A stretch of DNA of 6,788 bases from Chloracidobacterium sp. UBA6041. Its GTDB lineage: Bacteria; Acidobacteriota; Blastocatellia; Pyrinomonadales; Pyrinomonadaceae. The position numbers were made by a program, and so were the translations under genes. Of this stretch, positions 1 through 4,355 are shown in pieces (position 1 is the first letter of the stretch; every line of letters begins with the position of its first letter). The stretch covers positions 11,160-17,947 of the forward strand of contig DIYZ01000240.1 of NCBI GenBank assembly GCA_002427845.1, read 5' to 3'. The notes beneath the pieces were generated by a model, which ran no database searches, had not been told where the DNA came from, and saw nothing but the letters and a program-made list of their open reading frames with translations.

Positions 1-56
1 ATTCAAAAAGCAAACCCGAAGGTCGTGAGCAATAGCATTAGCCTGCTATTCAAAAA
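1..56. repeat. Short direct repeat enclosing a hairpin at the left edge
   Basis: ATTCAAAAA occurs at 1-9 and again at 48-56. Between them is a perfect inverted repeat, AATAGCA (31-37) and TGCTATT (44-50), with a six-base loop; the second direct repeat begins inside the right arm. It could be the tail of a terminator for a gene left of the window, or a small operator ahead of the first gene. The left context is missing, so I cannot decide. Confidence 0.35.
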
Positions 57-125
57 TACAGATAACGACAGCTTAAAATCGCACCCTGTAACCTACCCAA
101 AAGGAAATCGGACCAGGCATAAACC

Positions 126-329
126 ATGCTCCGCATTACCGTAACCACGAAAACAAAGATAGATACCGGCCGTCCCAATCTTACCGTTGCCGAGATAAAT
201 CTTCTCCTGCCTTTCACAATCACTGGAATTCCCGATGAACTGTCAGACGATCAGCGCGATGCGCTATCAACACTCGTCTGCCAAGCTCTTGTTCCATTAC
301 GACGTTCCATCACTCCAATAACAGCCTGA
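126..329 (+). CDS. Hypothetical protein, 67 aa
   Basis: A short reading frame of 67 codons whose family I do not recognise. The ATG at 126 has a modest AGG (115-117) eight bases upstream, so the start is plausible but not strong. The protein has a polar, Thr/Lys-rich N-terminus (MLRITVTTKTKI), a hydrophobic patch near residues 26-35 (LLLPFTITGI) and an acidic DELSDDQRDA stretch near residues 37-46 that probably begins a helix. There is no signal peptide, membrane segment or metal-binding motif. It is the first of a series of small + strand genes and is followed by a GC-rich hairpin at 379-393 before the next gene. C-rich third positions match its neighbours, which supports real coding, but the short length leaves doubt. 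Confidence 0.5.
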   Translation: MLRITVTTKTKIDTGRPNLTVAEINLLLPFTITGIPDELSDDQRDALSTLVCQALVPLRRSITPITA

Positions 330-378
330 ACCTCAAACTACCAGCGAGCCGACAGGAACACTACTTGCTGTAGGACTA

Positions 379-403
379 GCCGGCTTCGCCGGCCCACGCG
401 AAG
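379..403 (+). promoter_or_regulatory. Overlapping, mutually exclusive hairpins before the 413 gene
   Basis: GCCGGC (379-384) can pair with GCCGGC (388-393) around a TTC loop. Alternatively, CTTCGC (384-389) can pair with GCGAAG (398-403). The two structures share bases 384-389, so they cannot form together. The second would bury GCGAAG, the only purine-rich stretch ahead of the ATG at 413. This could be a leader that controls translation, or a terminator without a T-tract for the upstream gene. Inferred from sequence only. Confidence 0.3.
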
Positions 404-412
404 ATCCTCTCT

Positions 413-685
413 ATGACCAACTGGCAGAACATGATCCGTGAATCAATTGCGAGTCTCGCCACCGGCGAGGGCGGCGACTACGGCTACGCCTACGTCGAAC
501 GCCTGAATACCAGCACCTACAAGATCCAAACCTCACGCCCGCTCGAAGAAATCGAATGCGAGTTCGACGCCGCCGTAAAACGCGTTATCGAAATCGCCTC
601 TAAAAAAACCTCCAGCGAGTCACTCACTTTCGCTGGTGAGTTTGCCATCTCTGCAAGCCCAAATCTCAAATACAAAACGGTTTGA
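413..685 (+). CDS. Hypothetical protein, 90 aa
   Basis: Unrecognised 90-residue soluble protein. Composition is mixed and well ordered: an N-terminal helix-like segment (MTNWQNMIRESIASLA), a Gly/Tyr-rich turn near residues 18-27 (TGEGGDYGYAYV), a strand-like YKIQTSR segment, then an acidic and hydrophobic helix near residues 44-64 (EEIECEFDAAVKRVIEIASKK). The alternation suggests a small alpha/beta fold, but I can assign no family. The ATG at 413 has no good Shine-Dalgarno sequence: the preceding bases are pyrimidine-rich (GATCCTCTCT), and the nearest purine run, GCGAAG, lies in a possible hairpin. The next Met (residue 7) has no better site. Strong C preference at third positions supports coding. 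It is followed by a 9-bp hairpin (722-763). Confidence 0.6.
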   Translation: MTNWQNMIRESIASLATGEGGDYGYAYVERLNTSTYKIQTSRPLEEIECEFDAAVKRVIEIASKKTSSESLTFAGEFAISASPNLKYKTV

Positions 686-721
686 AATTCCCCAGCTTGC
701 CCACATAAAACATTTTAAGAA

Positions 722-763
722 GGGAGGCTGAGCCTTCATTCAAACCCCTTCGCCCAGCCTCCC
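722..763. other. Intergenic 9-bp hairpin (terminator-like, no T-tract)
   Basis: GGGAGGCTG (722-730) pairs perfectly with CAGCCTCCC (755-763) across a 24-base loop. On the + strand it is followed by AAAAGAC, not T, so it is not a classic intrinsic terminator there. On the minus strand it is followed by CTTCTTAAAATG, a weak T-rich run. It sits 37 bases past the stop of the 413-685 gene and may protect that mRNA's 3' end or give weak termination. Confidence 0.4.
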
Positions 764-804
764 AAAAGACAAACCCAAACGAAACGCCGAACAAAAATCC
801 TGCT

Positions 805-823
805 GACTGCATTCACTGATTTT
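805..823 (+). promoter_or_regulatory. Shared upstream box, copy 1 (macro-domain gene)
   Basis: GACTGCA (805-811), then TTCAC, then TGATTTT (817-823), 25 bases before the ATG at 849. This copy has the 5-base spacer and lacks the AGGWTT element seen before the other three copies; AAAAATCCTG precedes it instead. The same box precedes the genes at 1390, 2099 and 4356. A -35/-10 reading does not fit all copies, so its role (activator site, unusual promoter or RNA leader element) is open. Confidence 0.6.
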
Positions 824-848
824 CTGATTTTCAGGAGACCTAACTCGA

Positions 849-1328
849 ATGCCAGTCAACTATGTCAGAGGCGATGCCACCCAGCCAATAGGGTCTGAAA
901 ACCGCATCATCACTCATTGCTGCAACGACCAGGGCTACTGGAATGCCGGATTCGTCAAAGCCCTCTCACAGCGCTGGCCCGAACCCGAGCGCGCCTATCG
1001 CCGCTGGGCGACAGGTCTCGAAACTCTCCCTTTCGCCCTCGGTAACGTCCAATTCGTCCGCGTCGCCGCAGGGCTCTGCGTCGCGAACATCATTGGCCAA
1101 TCCGGCATTGCTAATGGGCGCCTCAATCATCCACCTCCAGTCCGCTACGAAGCCATCCGCAAAGGCCTCGAGCGAGTTCGCCAACTCGCCCTCACTCACA
1201 CAGCCACGATCCACATGCCACGCATGGCCGCCGGACTCGCCGGTGGCAACTGGCAAACAATCGCCAAAATCATCGACGACGAGCTCTCCAATCATGGACT
1301 CCAGGTCACCGTTTACGACCTGAAATAG
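849..1328 (+). CDS. Macro-domain (ADP-ribose-binding) protein, 159 aa
   Basis: A stand-alone macro domain filling the whole protein. Visible hallmarks are the GDAT of the first loop (residues 8-11), HCCNDQGYWNAGFVKAL (23-39), which carries the substrate-loop Asn and Gly, NIIGQ (80-84), and the C-terminal MPRMAAGLAGGNW (123-135), which matches the phosphate-binding Gly-rich loop. Family knowledge: macro domains bind ADP-ribose and often hydrolyse ADP-ribosyl esters, ADP-ribose-1''-phosphate or O-acetyl-ADP-ribose. The exact substrate cannot be read from the sequence. The protein is cytosolic, with no signal peptide. AGGAG at 833-837 supports the ATG at 849, with a rather long 11-base spacing. 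The gene carries the shared upstream box and lies 61 bases before the SLOG gene, another nucleotide-binding family. No DarT-like toxin partner is visible in the window. Confidence 0.88.
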   Translation: MPVNYVRGDATQPIGSENRIITHCCNDQGYWNAGFVKALSQRWPEPERAYRRWATGLETLPFALGNVQFVRVAAGLCVANIIGQSGIANGRLNHPPPVRYEAIRKGLERVRQLALTHTATIHMPRMAAGLAGGNWQTIAKIIDDELSNHGLQVTVYDLK

Positions 1329-1359
1329 GATTCAGACTCGACTGCAATTATTGATTTTA
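1327..1359 (+). promoter_or_regulatory. Shared upstream box, copy 2 (SLOG gene)
   Basis: GACTGCA (1340-1346), ATTAT, TGATTTT (1352-1358), then A, ending 31 bases before the ATG at 1390. AGGATT (1327-1332) lies 13 bases before GACTGC and overlaps the stop codon of the macro-domain gene. A separate box copy between two close genes suggests that the SLOG gene has its own control rather than depending only on readthrough from the macro gene. Confidence 0.6.
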
Positions 1360-1389
1360 ACTTTTCTACTCGCGAGGTGACTGACTCCA

Positions 1390-1953
1390 ATGTTGTTTCT
1401 ACCATTCCAACGGCCGTCTGAAATTACTCCCGACTTCCACAGCCGCATCATTGTCGCTACTGGCCACCGCCCACAGAAATGCGGAGGCTTCAGCGAGGCC
1501 GCCCAGACCGCTCTTAAACAGATTGCAATCGACTGGCTGACCGAGCTTCGCCCACGTGGCGCGATCTCCGGAATGGCCCTGGGATGGGATACCGCGATCG
1601 TCGAGGCCTGCTTGAATCTCGGATTACCATACGTTGCTTGCATTCCTTTCCGCGGCCAAGAATCCCAGTGGCCACTCCACGCCCGTCGCGCTTATGCCAA
1701 CTACATTCGCCACGCCGCCAACGTGATTGTTTGTTCACCCGGCGAGTATGCGCCAAACAAGATGCAGATCCGAAACGAGAGAATGGTAGACCTGGCGCTC
1801 AAGAACGGTCCCGGCCCCGCCAACGCGCTTGTACTCGCAATGTGGGACGGCACGTCAGGTGGGACTAAGAACTGCCTGTACTACGCGCGCACTCGGATTG
1901 AAGCGGTCAACGCCTGGTCTGACTTCACCTCGCGCGCCGCACTCGCCGCCTAA
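1390..1953 (+). CDS. YpsA/DUF1273-like SLOG-family protein, 187 aa
   Basis: Rossmann-like SLOG protein related to the YpsA (DUF1273) group. Motifs in order: ATGHRPQKCGG (residues 23-33), the first nucleotide-binding loop; SGMALGWDT (60-68), the typical second Gly-rich motif with its Asp; ACIPFRGQESQWP (83-95); a Met/Arg/Asn segment MQIRNERMVD (125-134); and MWDGTSGGTKNC (150-161), the conserved C-terminal loop. Family knowledge: SLOG domains bind nucleotides or NAD-derived ligands; YpsA itself is linked to division and stress phenotypes in Firmicutes, but its ligand is not settled. All core motifs are intact and the length fits the family. GAGGTGA (1374-1380) gives a good start at 1390. The gene follows the macro-domain gene and ends before a strong terminator (1992-2032), so the two may also share a transcript. 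Confidence 0.85.
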   Translation: MLFLPFQRPSEITPDFHSRIIVATGHRPQKCGGFSEAAQTALKQIAIDWLTELRPRGAISGMALGWDTAIVEACLNLGLPYVACIPFRGQESQWPLHARRAYANYIRHAANVIVCSPGEYAPNKMQIRNERMVDLALKNGPGPANALVLAMWDGTSGGTKNCLYYARTRIEAVNAWSDFTSRAALAA

Positions 1954-1964
1954 CGCAGAAATCC

Positions 1965-1979
1965 GGCGAGTTCGCCGAC
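1965..1979. repeat. GCGAGTTCGC palindromic repeat, intergenic copy 1
   Basis: GGCGAGTTCGCC (1965-1976) is a near-palindrome with five-base arms (GGCGA/TCGCC) around GT. The 14 bases GCGAGTTCGCCGAC at 1966-1979 are identical to 2535-2548. It lies between the stop of the SLOG gene and its terminator. Confidence 0.55.
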
Positions 1980-1991
1980 CAAAACACGATG

Positions 1992-2032
1992 GCGCTTGTC
2001 CACCCATGAAGGGTTACGGGCAAGCGCTTTTT
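1992..2032 (+). terminator. Intrinsic terminator after the SLOG gene
   Basis: GCGCTTGTCC (1992-2001) pairs with GGGCAAGCGC (2018-2027), ten base pairs with one G-T, around a 16-base loop, followed by TTTTT (2028-2032) and CGTTTT. It closes the macro/SLOG stretch and separates it from the 2099 gene. Confidence 0.9.
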
Positions 2033-2045
2033 CGTTTTCAAAAAC

Positions 2046-2078
2046 AGGATTTTGGCTGACTGCAACGAATTGATTTTA
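2046..2078 (+). promoter_or_regulatory. Shared upstream box, copy 3 (gene at 2099)
   Basis: GACTGCA (2058-2064), ACGAAT, TGATTTT (2071-2077), A, ending 21 bases before the ATG at 2099. AGGATT (2046-2051) lies 12 bases before GACTGC. Because it comes right after a strong terminator, transcription of the 2099 gene must begin here, which makes this copy the best evidence that the box is linked to a promoter. Confidence 0.65.
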
Positions 2079-2098
2079 TTACTTCTGGGAGGCACACC

Positions 2099-2512
2099 AT
2101 GACTACCTTAGCTTCACTCGAAACAGCCAATCCAAACGATGCGGATCGCGACACAGCCCTACTCGATCTCGACACCGAATATTCCTCGTACCACCGCAAC
2201 GAGCCGCTACCTGCGGAGTTCCCCGATGACACCATCGAGTTCGCTGCCAGCGACGATTTTCTCGGAATGCTGCAACAGCTCGTAAGCGATTACGGACTGC
2301 CAAGCGGCACCGCAGAACGCTTCAAAAGACATCACGACGACGCCTCGAACGTTCCCGAAACCGAAGAGCTGCGCTACACCGCTGCCTGGGATGCTTACCA
2401 TGGCGCCCTCGACTCCGACGACGACATGGCAACACTCGCGCGAGTTTACGGCCTGCACGTTCGCATGCCACTTTGCGACCGCATCAGCGCCGATGGCATC
2501 CTAATCTTCTAA
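2099..2512 (+). CDS. Hypothetical acidic protein, 137 aa
   Basis: Unrecognised, strongly acidic soluble protein. Asp/Glu runs stand out, for example NPNDADRDTALLDLDTEY near residues 11-28 and LDSDDDMATLARVYG near 104-118. A central helix-like segment, FLGMLQQLVSDYGLPSGTAERFKRHHDD, covers about residues 54-81. There is no signal peptide, membrane segment or metal-site Cys cluster. GGGAGG (2087-2092), six bases before the ATG, firmly sets the start. It is isolated by an upstream terminator and carries the shared box, so it belongs to the same control group as the macro and SLOG genes. The acidity could mean DNA mimicry, as in some anti-restriction proteins, but no known fold is recognisable, so that is only a thought. 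Confidence 0.7.
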   Translation: MTTLASLETANPNDADRDTALLDLDTEYSSYHRNEPLPAEFPDDTIEFAASDDFLGMLQQLVSDYGLPSGTAERFKRHHDDASNVPETEELRYTAAWDAYHGALDSDDDMATLARVYGLHVRMPLCDRISADGILIF

Positions 2513-2534
2513 CCGCCCCGGCACTACTTTTGCA

Positions 2535-2548
2535 GCGAGTTCGCCGAC
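2535..2548. repeat. GCGAGTTCGC palindromic repeat, intergenic copy 2
   Basis: GCGAGTTCGCCGAC, identical over 14 bases to 1966-1979, lies 23 bases after the stop of the 2099 gene and 31 bases before the ATG at 2580. A partial echo, CTACGTTCGCAG, follows at about 2550-2561. Confidence 0.55.
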
Positions 2549-2579
2549 ACTACGTTCGCAGCCTTGGAGGCCTGAAAAC

Positions 2580-2915
2580 ATGCTTATCTCTCAACTCAAC
2601 GCTGACCCACTTCGACGCAAAGACAAGAACGTGACCGTAACCGGCGTCGTTCGCGCAACCTACCAGACGCCGTTCGCTTTCTTCACAATCGAAGACGCTA
2701 CCGGCACCATGTTCTGCCGAACAAACGTCGAACTGCCGCTGCCCGGCGCTCACATTAAAGTCGACGGCAAACTCTTCATCGGAATCCCTGAGGGCTGCTC
2801 GTTACCGCTCATGCTCGTTGACGAAAAAACGCGCAGCTACGTCGCACACACCAACGCCTGCGGTCTCAATGGCTGCGAGTTCGCAACCAAAAACTCGCAA
2901 GAGATCGCAGCCTGA
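2580..2915 (+). CDS. Small OB-fold-like protein, 111 aa
   Basis: The middle of the protein looks like an OB-fold of the nucleic-acid-binding type. KNVTVTGVVRATY (about residues 16-28) is the first strand pair; FAFFTIEDATGTMFCRT (about 32-48) has the typical strand, ED.TG turn, strand pattern; and PGAHIKVDGKL (about 55-65) is the usual closing G..V.V.G element. The rest (LVDEKTRSYVAH and a Cys-containing CGLNGCEF near residues 94-101) is not assignable. Known OB proteins of this pattern bind single-stranded DNA or RNA; here that is inference. GGAGG (2566-2570), nine bases upstream, supports the start. No terminator or shared box separates it from the 2099 gene, so the two may be cotranscribed. 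A long hairpin (2935-2977) follows, and then the 2995 gene. Confidence 0.7.
   Translation: MLISQLNADPLRRKDKNVTVTGVVRATYQTPFAFFTIEDATGTMFCRTNVELPLPGAHIKVDGKLFIGIPEGCSLPLMLVDEKTRSYVAHTNACGLNGCEFATKNSQEIAA
2875..2884. repeat. GCGAGTTCGC, gene-end copy
   Basis: The ten-base core GCGAGTTCGC occurs at 2875-2884, within the last codons of the OB-fold-like gene (reading C-E-F-A). It could be plain coding sequence, but it is the same word as the intergenic copies at 1966, 2535 and 3361. Confidence 0.3.
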
Positions 2916-2934
2916 AAACCAGAGCGAAGTTTTC

Positions 2935-2977
2935 CGAAATGCCGCCCTGGGCTTGAAACACCCAGCGCGGCGTTTCG
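2935..2977 (+). promoter_or_regulatory. Long hairpin between the OB-fold gene and the GTG-start gene
   Basis: CGAAAT plus GCCGCCCTGGG (2935-2951) pairs with CCCAGCGCGGC plus GTTTCG (2961-2977): 17 positions with one C-C mismatch, one T-G pair and a nine-base loop. No T-run follows. Five bases later comes the ribosome binding site of the 2995 gene. This suits an mRNA processing or stability element, or a partial attenuator, within one transcript. Confidence 0.6.
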
Positions 2978-2994
2978 ACTGAAGGAGTGCCATC

Positions 2995-3249
2995 GTGCTA
3001 ATTGAAACCACCCAAAGCTTCGACACCAAAGAAGATGCCGAAGACAATCTCCAAGGCATTAAAAACCTCCCTGGGTTTCTCTTCGGATACGTACGCCAAC
3101 CGAGTCAGCCGAACCAAAAGTACGACATTGTCCACGTCTTCGACTGCACCGGCGATACACGAAATCTCAGGAAACAACGTGCAATTACAAGCTACGAACT
3201 CAACGAAGAAGCGATGTACAATTTTTATCGCCAACTCCAACACTTTTGA
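2995..3249 (+). CDS. Hypothetical protein, 84 aa, GTG start
   Basis: Unrecognised 84-residue protein. The GTG at 2995 is set by AAGGAG (2982-2987) seven bases upstream; no ATG in this frame comes close. The protein begins MLIETTQSFDTKEDAEDNLQ, a strand followed by an acidic helix, then LPGFLFGYVRQP and YDIVHVFDCTGD, which look like alternating beta strands, and ends in the aromatic helix EEAMYNFYRQLQHF. The pattern resembles a small alpha/beta sandwich (ferredoxin-like), but no family can be named. It probably shares a transcript with the OB-fold-like gene, with the hairpin at 2935-2977 between them. Its stop codon overlaps the start of a strong terminator (3249-3294), making it the last gene of that unit. 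Confidence 0.7.
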   Translation: MLIETTQSFDTKEDAEDNLQGIKNLPGFLFGYVRQPSQPNQKYDIVHVFDCTGDTRNLRKQRAITSYELNEEAMYNFYRQLQHF

Positions 3250-3294
3250 AAAAACGCCGCCGGTGGACCCAGAATGCCCGGCGGCATTTTTTTT
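3249..3294 (+). terminator. Strong intrinsic terminator (potentially bidirectional)
   Basis: GCCGCCGG (3256-3263) pairs perfectly with CCGGCGGC (3278-3285) around a 14-base loop, followed by A and eight T (3287-3294). Six A (3249-3254) before the stem could serve as a T-run for minus-strand transcripts. It ends the 2580-3249 unit. Confidence 0.92.
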
Positions 3295-3360
3295 GACAGC
3301 GATCTCAAACCCACAAGGCCCGCGCGCTTGCTATCTAGCAGCTGCGCTCAAACCCTCACA

Positions 3361-3372
3361 GCGAGTTCGCCG
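3361..3372. repeat. GCGAGTTCGC palindromic repeat, intergenic copy 3
   Basis: GCGAGTTCGCCG, identical over 12 bases to the copies at 1966 and 2535, lies in the gene-free stretch about 67 bases after the terminator. A truncated form, GGCGAGTTC, occurs at 3492-3500. Confidence 0.5.
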
Positions 3373-3422
3373 CAGTCCTACCACTCCAAATCCTCGATCC
3401 AAATCATCCAATCTCAGCTTAA

Positions 3423-3600
3423 TTAACAAGCAATCAGTTCTCGGACGCCGCAGAAAAACCATCTGCGACTACCCTCGAACAATGGGGCCGAGGCGAGTTC
3501 AAAGCAACCCGCCTCAACAAGGCCGGTCATCTGATAACAGGTTATTATGACCTCCCCAAACCAGCGCCTCACTCGGCGCTCCCGGTCATAATAGCTGTTA
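3423..3600 (+). pseudogene. Possible remnant of a coding sequence without a start
   Basis: From 3423 a frame stays open to the stop at 3792-3794 but has no ATG or GTG start near its beginning; an in-frame TAA stands at 3420-3422. The first part reads like real protein: EKPSATTLEQWGRGEF, then KATRLNKAGHLITGYYDLPK (about 3450-3560). It then runs through the large inverted repeat and becomes low-complexity. It may be the tail of a gene cut by recombination, or chance. I recognise no family. For the wider gap 3295-3790, I see only this, the repeat copy at 3361, the inverted repeat and the minus-strand terminator. Confidence 0.25.
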
Positions 3601-3602
3601 TC
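3525..3602. repeat. Large nested inverted repeat (possible recombination or ssDNA-fold site)
   Basis: GATAACAG then TATTATGACC (arm 3533-3552, with GT between) is the inverted copy of GGTCATAATAGCTGTTATC (3584-3602), differing only at a one-to-two-base bulge. Inside the 31-base spacer a second stem, AGCGCC (3563-3568) with GGCGCT (3575-3580), can form. In addition, GGTCAT (3525-3530) pairs with ATGACC (3547-3552), making the left arm itself a near-palindrome. Each arm contains ATAA, 6-7 bases, TTATC, the layout of XerC/XerD (dif/cer-like) core sites. No T-run follows, so a plain terminator is unlikely. Confidence 0.6.
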
Positions 3603-3680
3603 AATACGCCCGCATTTATTCCTTTTCTCTTACTTAAGACCCCGCCAGATTTGAACCCCAACACTTTGCTACCAACAATG

Positions 3681-3730
3681 AAAAAGAAAGCGCCGCCGAA
3701 GACAGGAGACACCCACGGCGGCACTTTCCT
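3681..3730 (-). terminator. Terminator for the minus-strand gene
   Basis: AAAGCGCCGCCG (3687-3698) pairs with CGGCGGCACTTT (3716-3727), twelve positions with one C-A mismatch. Read on the minus strand, the stem is followed by a T-rich run (complement of GAAAAAG, 3680-3686). It lies about 65 bases past the stop of the 3791-4165 gene. It is weaker on the + strand, where the following run is TTCCTTTC. Confidence 0.7.
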
Positions 3731-3734
3731 TTCA

Positions 3735-3771
3735 GCCGGTTCCAATCGCCCTAACAGGGCTCTGTCCCGGC
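3735..3771. other. Nested small hairpin next to the minus-strand gene end
   Basis: GCCCT (3748-3752) pairs with AGGGC (3756-3760) around AAC, and GCCGG (3735-3739) can pair with CCGGC (3767-3771) outside it. It lies between the stop of the minus-strand gene and its terminator. Function unknown; it could be chance. Confidence 0.25.
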
Positions 3772-3790
3772 ACGAACGAAGGCGGACTCT

Positions 3791-4165
3791 TTAAGTCTGA
3801 CCACCTCCTTTCCCGCCTTCAACACCACTCACAGCCGGCTGCGACTTACCAACTCTTGAGCCGCCGCCATTGCTAAGAAAACTCTGAAACCCTTTGTCGT
3901 CTTGAAACGCACGAACCAAAGCGGCATCGACCAACTCTGATTCATCAGGCTTCACACCTGCGGCCTGCTGATAAAAGGTCACGTACTTAGTGAGCTGGTC
4001 ATGCGTTTCAGACCTGATCTCAAGTTTCAACTTCTTGAAAGTTACACGGCTGAGCACCAGCAAGGGAGCAGACTTTCCTGCAACTGGTTTCCCCACCGCG
4101 CCGTCATTTTCATTCATAACTTCTGTGTCCTTTATCTTGGAGGAATTCTGCGGCACTTGGCCCAT
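3791..4165 (-). CDS. DUF2274-like conjugation-associated protein, about 125 aa
   Basis: The core FKKLKLEIRSETHDQLTKY, continuing through FYQQAAGVKPDESELVDAAL to RAFQDDKGFQSFL, resembles DUF2274, a short helical/RHH-like domain of unknown function usually encoded beside trb conjugation genes. The match is by pattern: K-L-K-L followed by a polar helix, a PDESELVDAAL helix and a terminal D+GF. Relative to that domain, this protein has an N-terminal extension and a Gly/Ser-rich tail (NGGGSRVGKSQP to EGGKGGGQT). The frame is open upstream to a TTG at 4216, but ATG at 4165 has AGGA six bases before it and is preferred; ATG at 4117, with a weaker AAGGA, would also keep the whole core. It is the only minus-strand gene, divergent from the 4356 gene, with its own terminator at 3681-3730. 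No trb genes are visible nearby. Confidence 0.65.
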   Translation of the reverse strand: MGQVPQNSSKIKDTEVMNENDGAVGKPVAGKSAPLLVLSRVTFKKLKLEIRSETHDQLTKYVTFYQQAAGVKPDESELVDAALVRAFQDDKGFQSFLSNGGGSRVGKSQPAVSGVEGGKGGGQT

Positions 4166-4288
4166 GCCCTTTCCTATCAAACGCCGTGCCGGACTCCCTC
4201 CAACCTCAAGCAGCAAAACACAGACAGGTTTTCCACCATTCCTTGAACACTCAATTATTCATTGACCCTGAACTCTGGAAGCCAAGCG

Positions 4289-4321
4289 AGGTTTTAGGCG
4301 GACTGCAATGAATTGATTTTA
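4289..4321 (+). promoter_or_regulatory. Shared upstream box, copy 4 (gene at 4356)
   Basis: GACTGCA (4301-4307), ATGAAT, TGATTTT (4314-4320), A, ending 35 bases before the ATG at 4356. AGGTTTT (4289-4295) precedes it by 12 bases. Except for one base in the spacer (ATGAAT against ACGAAT), the 21-base core equals copy 3, although the two genes are unrelated and about 2.2 kb apart. GGACT (4300-4304) can also pair with AGTCC (4325-4329). Confidence 0.65.
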
Positions 4322-4355
4322 GGAAGTCCAGGCTTAGAACTTTTGGAGGCAAACA

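Noticed and set aside
805..823. Reading the shared box as a standard sigma-70 promoter
   Set aside because: CTGACT with a 17-base spacer gives a tolerable -10 only in some copies, and the 4301 copy lacks TGACT; an extended -10 (TGATTTTA) leaves GACTGCA unexplained. It is kept as a box of unknown type.
943..1323. Alternative + frame and a minus-strand frame (966-1295) across the macro-domain gene
   Set aside because: They lie wholly within a gene with clear macro-domain motifs; their translations are Ser/Pro-rich or lack any domain pattern.
1332..1868. Several open frames on both strands over the SLOG gene
   Set aside because: Arg/Ser-rich shadow translations; the SLOG frame carries all conserved motifs and a ribosome binding site.
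3002..3550. 182-codon + frame overlapping the 2995 gene and running into the gene-free area
   Set aside because: It crosses a strong terminator, is Lys/Ser/Thr/Pro-rich in a shadow-like way, and has no ribosome site, while the 2995 GTG frame has a good one.
3525..3602. Integron attC site
   Set aside because: The arms lack the RYYYAAC / GTTRRRY ends required for attC, and no cassette array or integrase is present.
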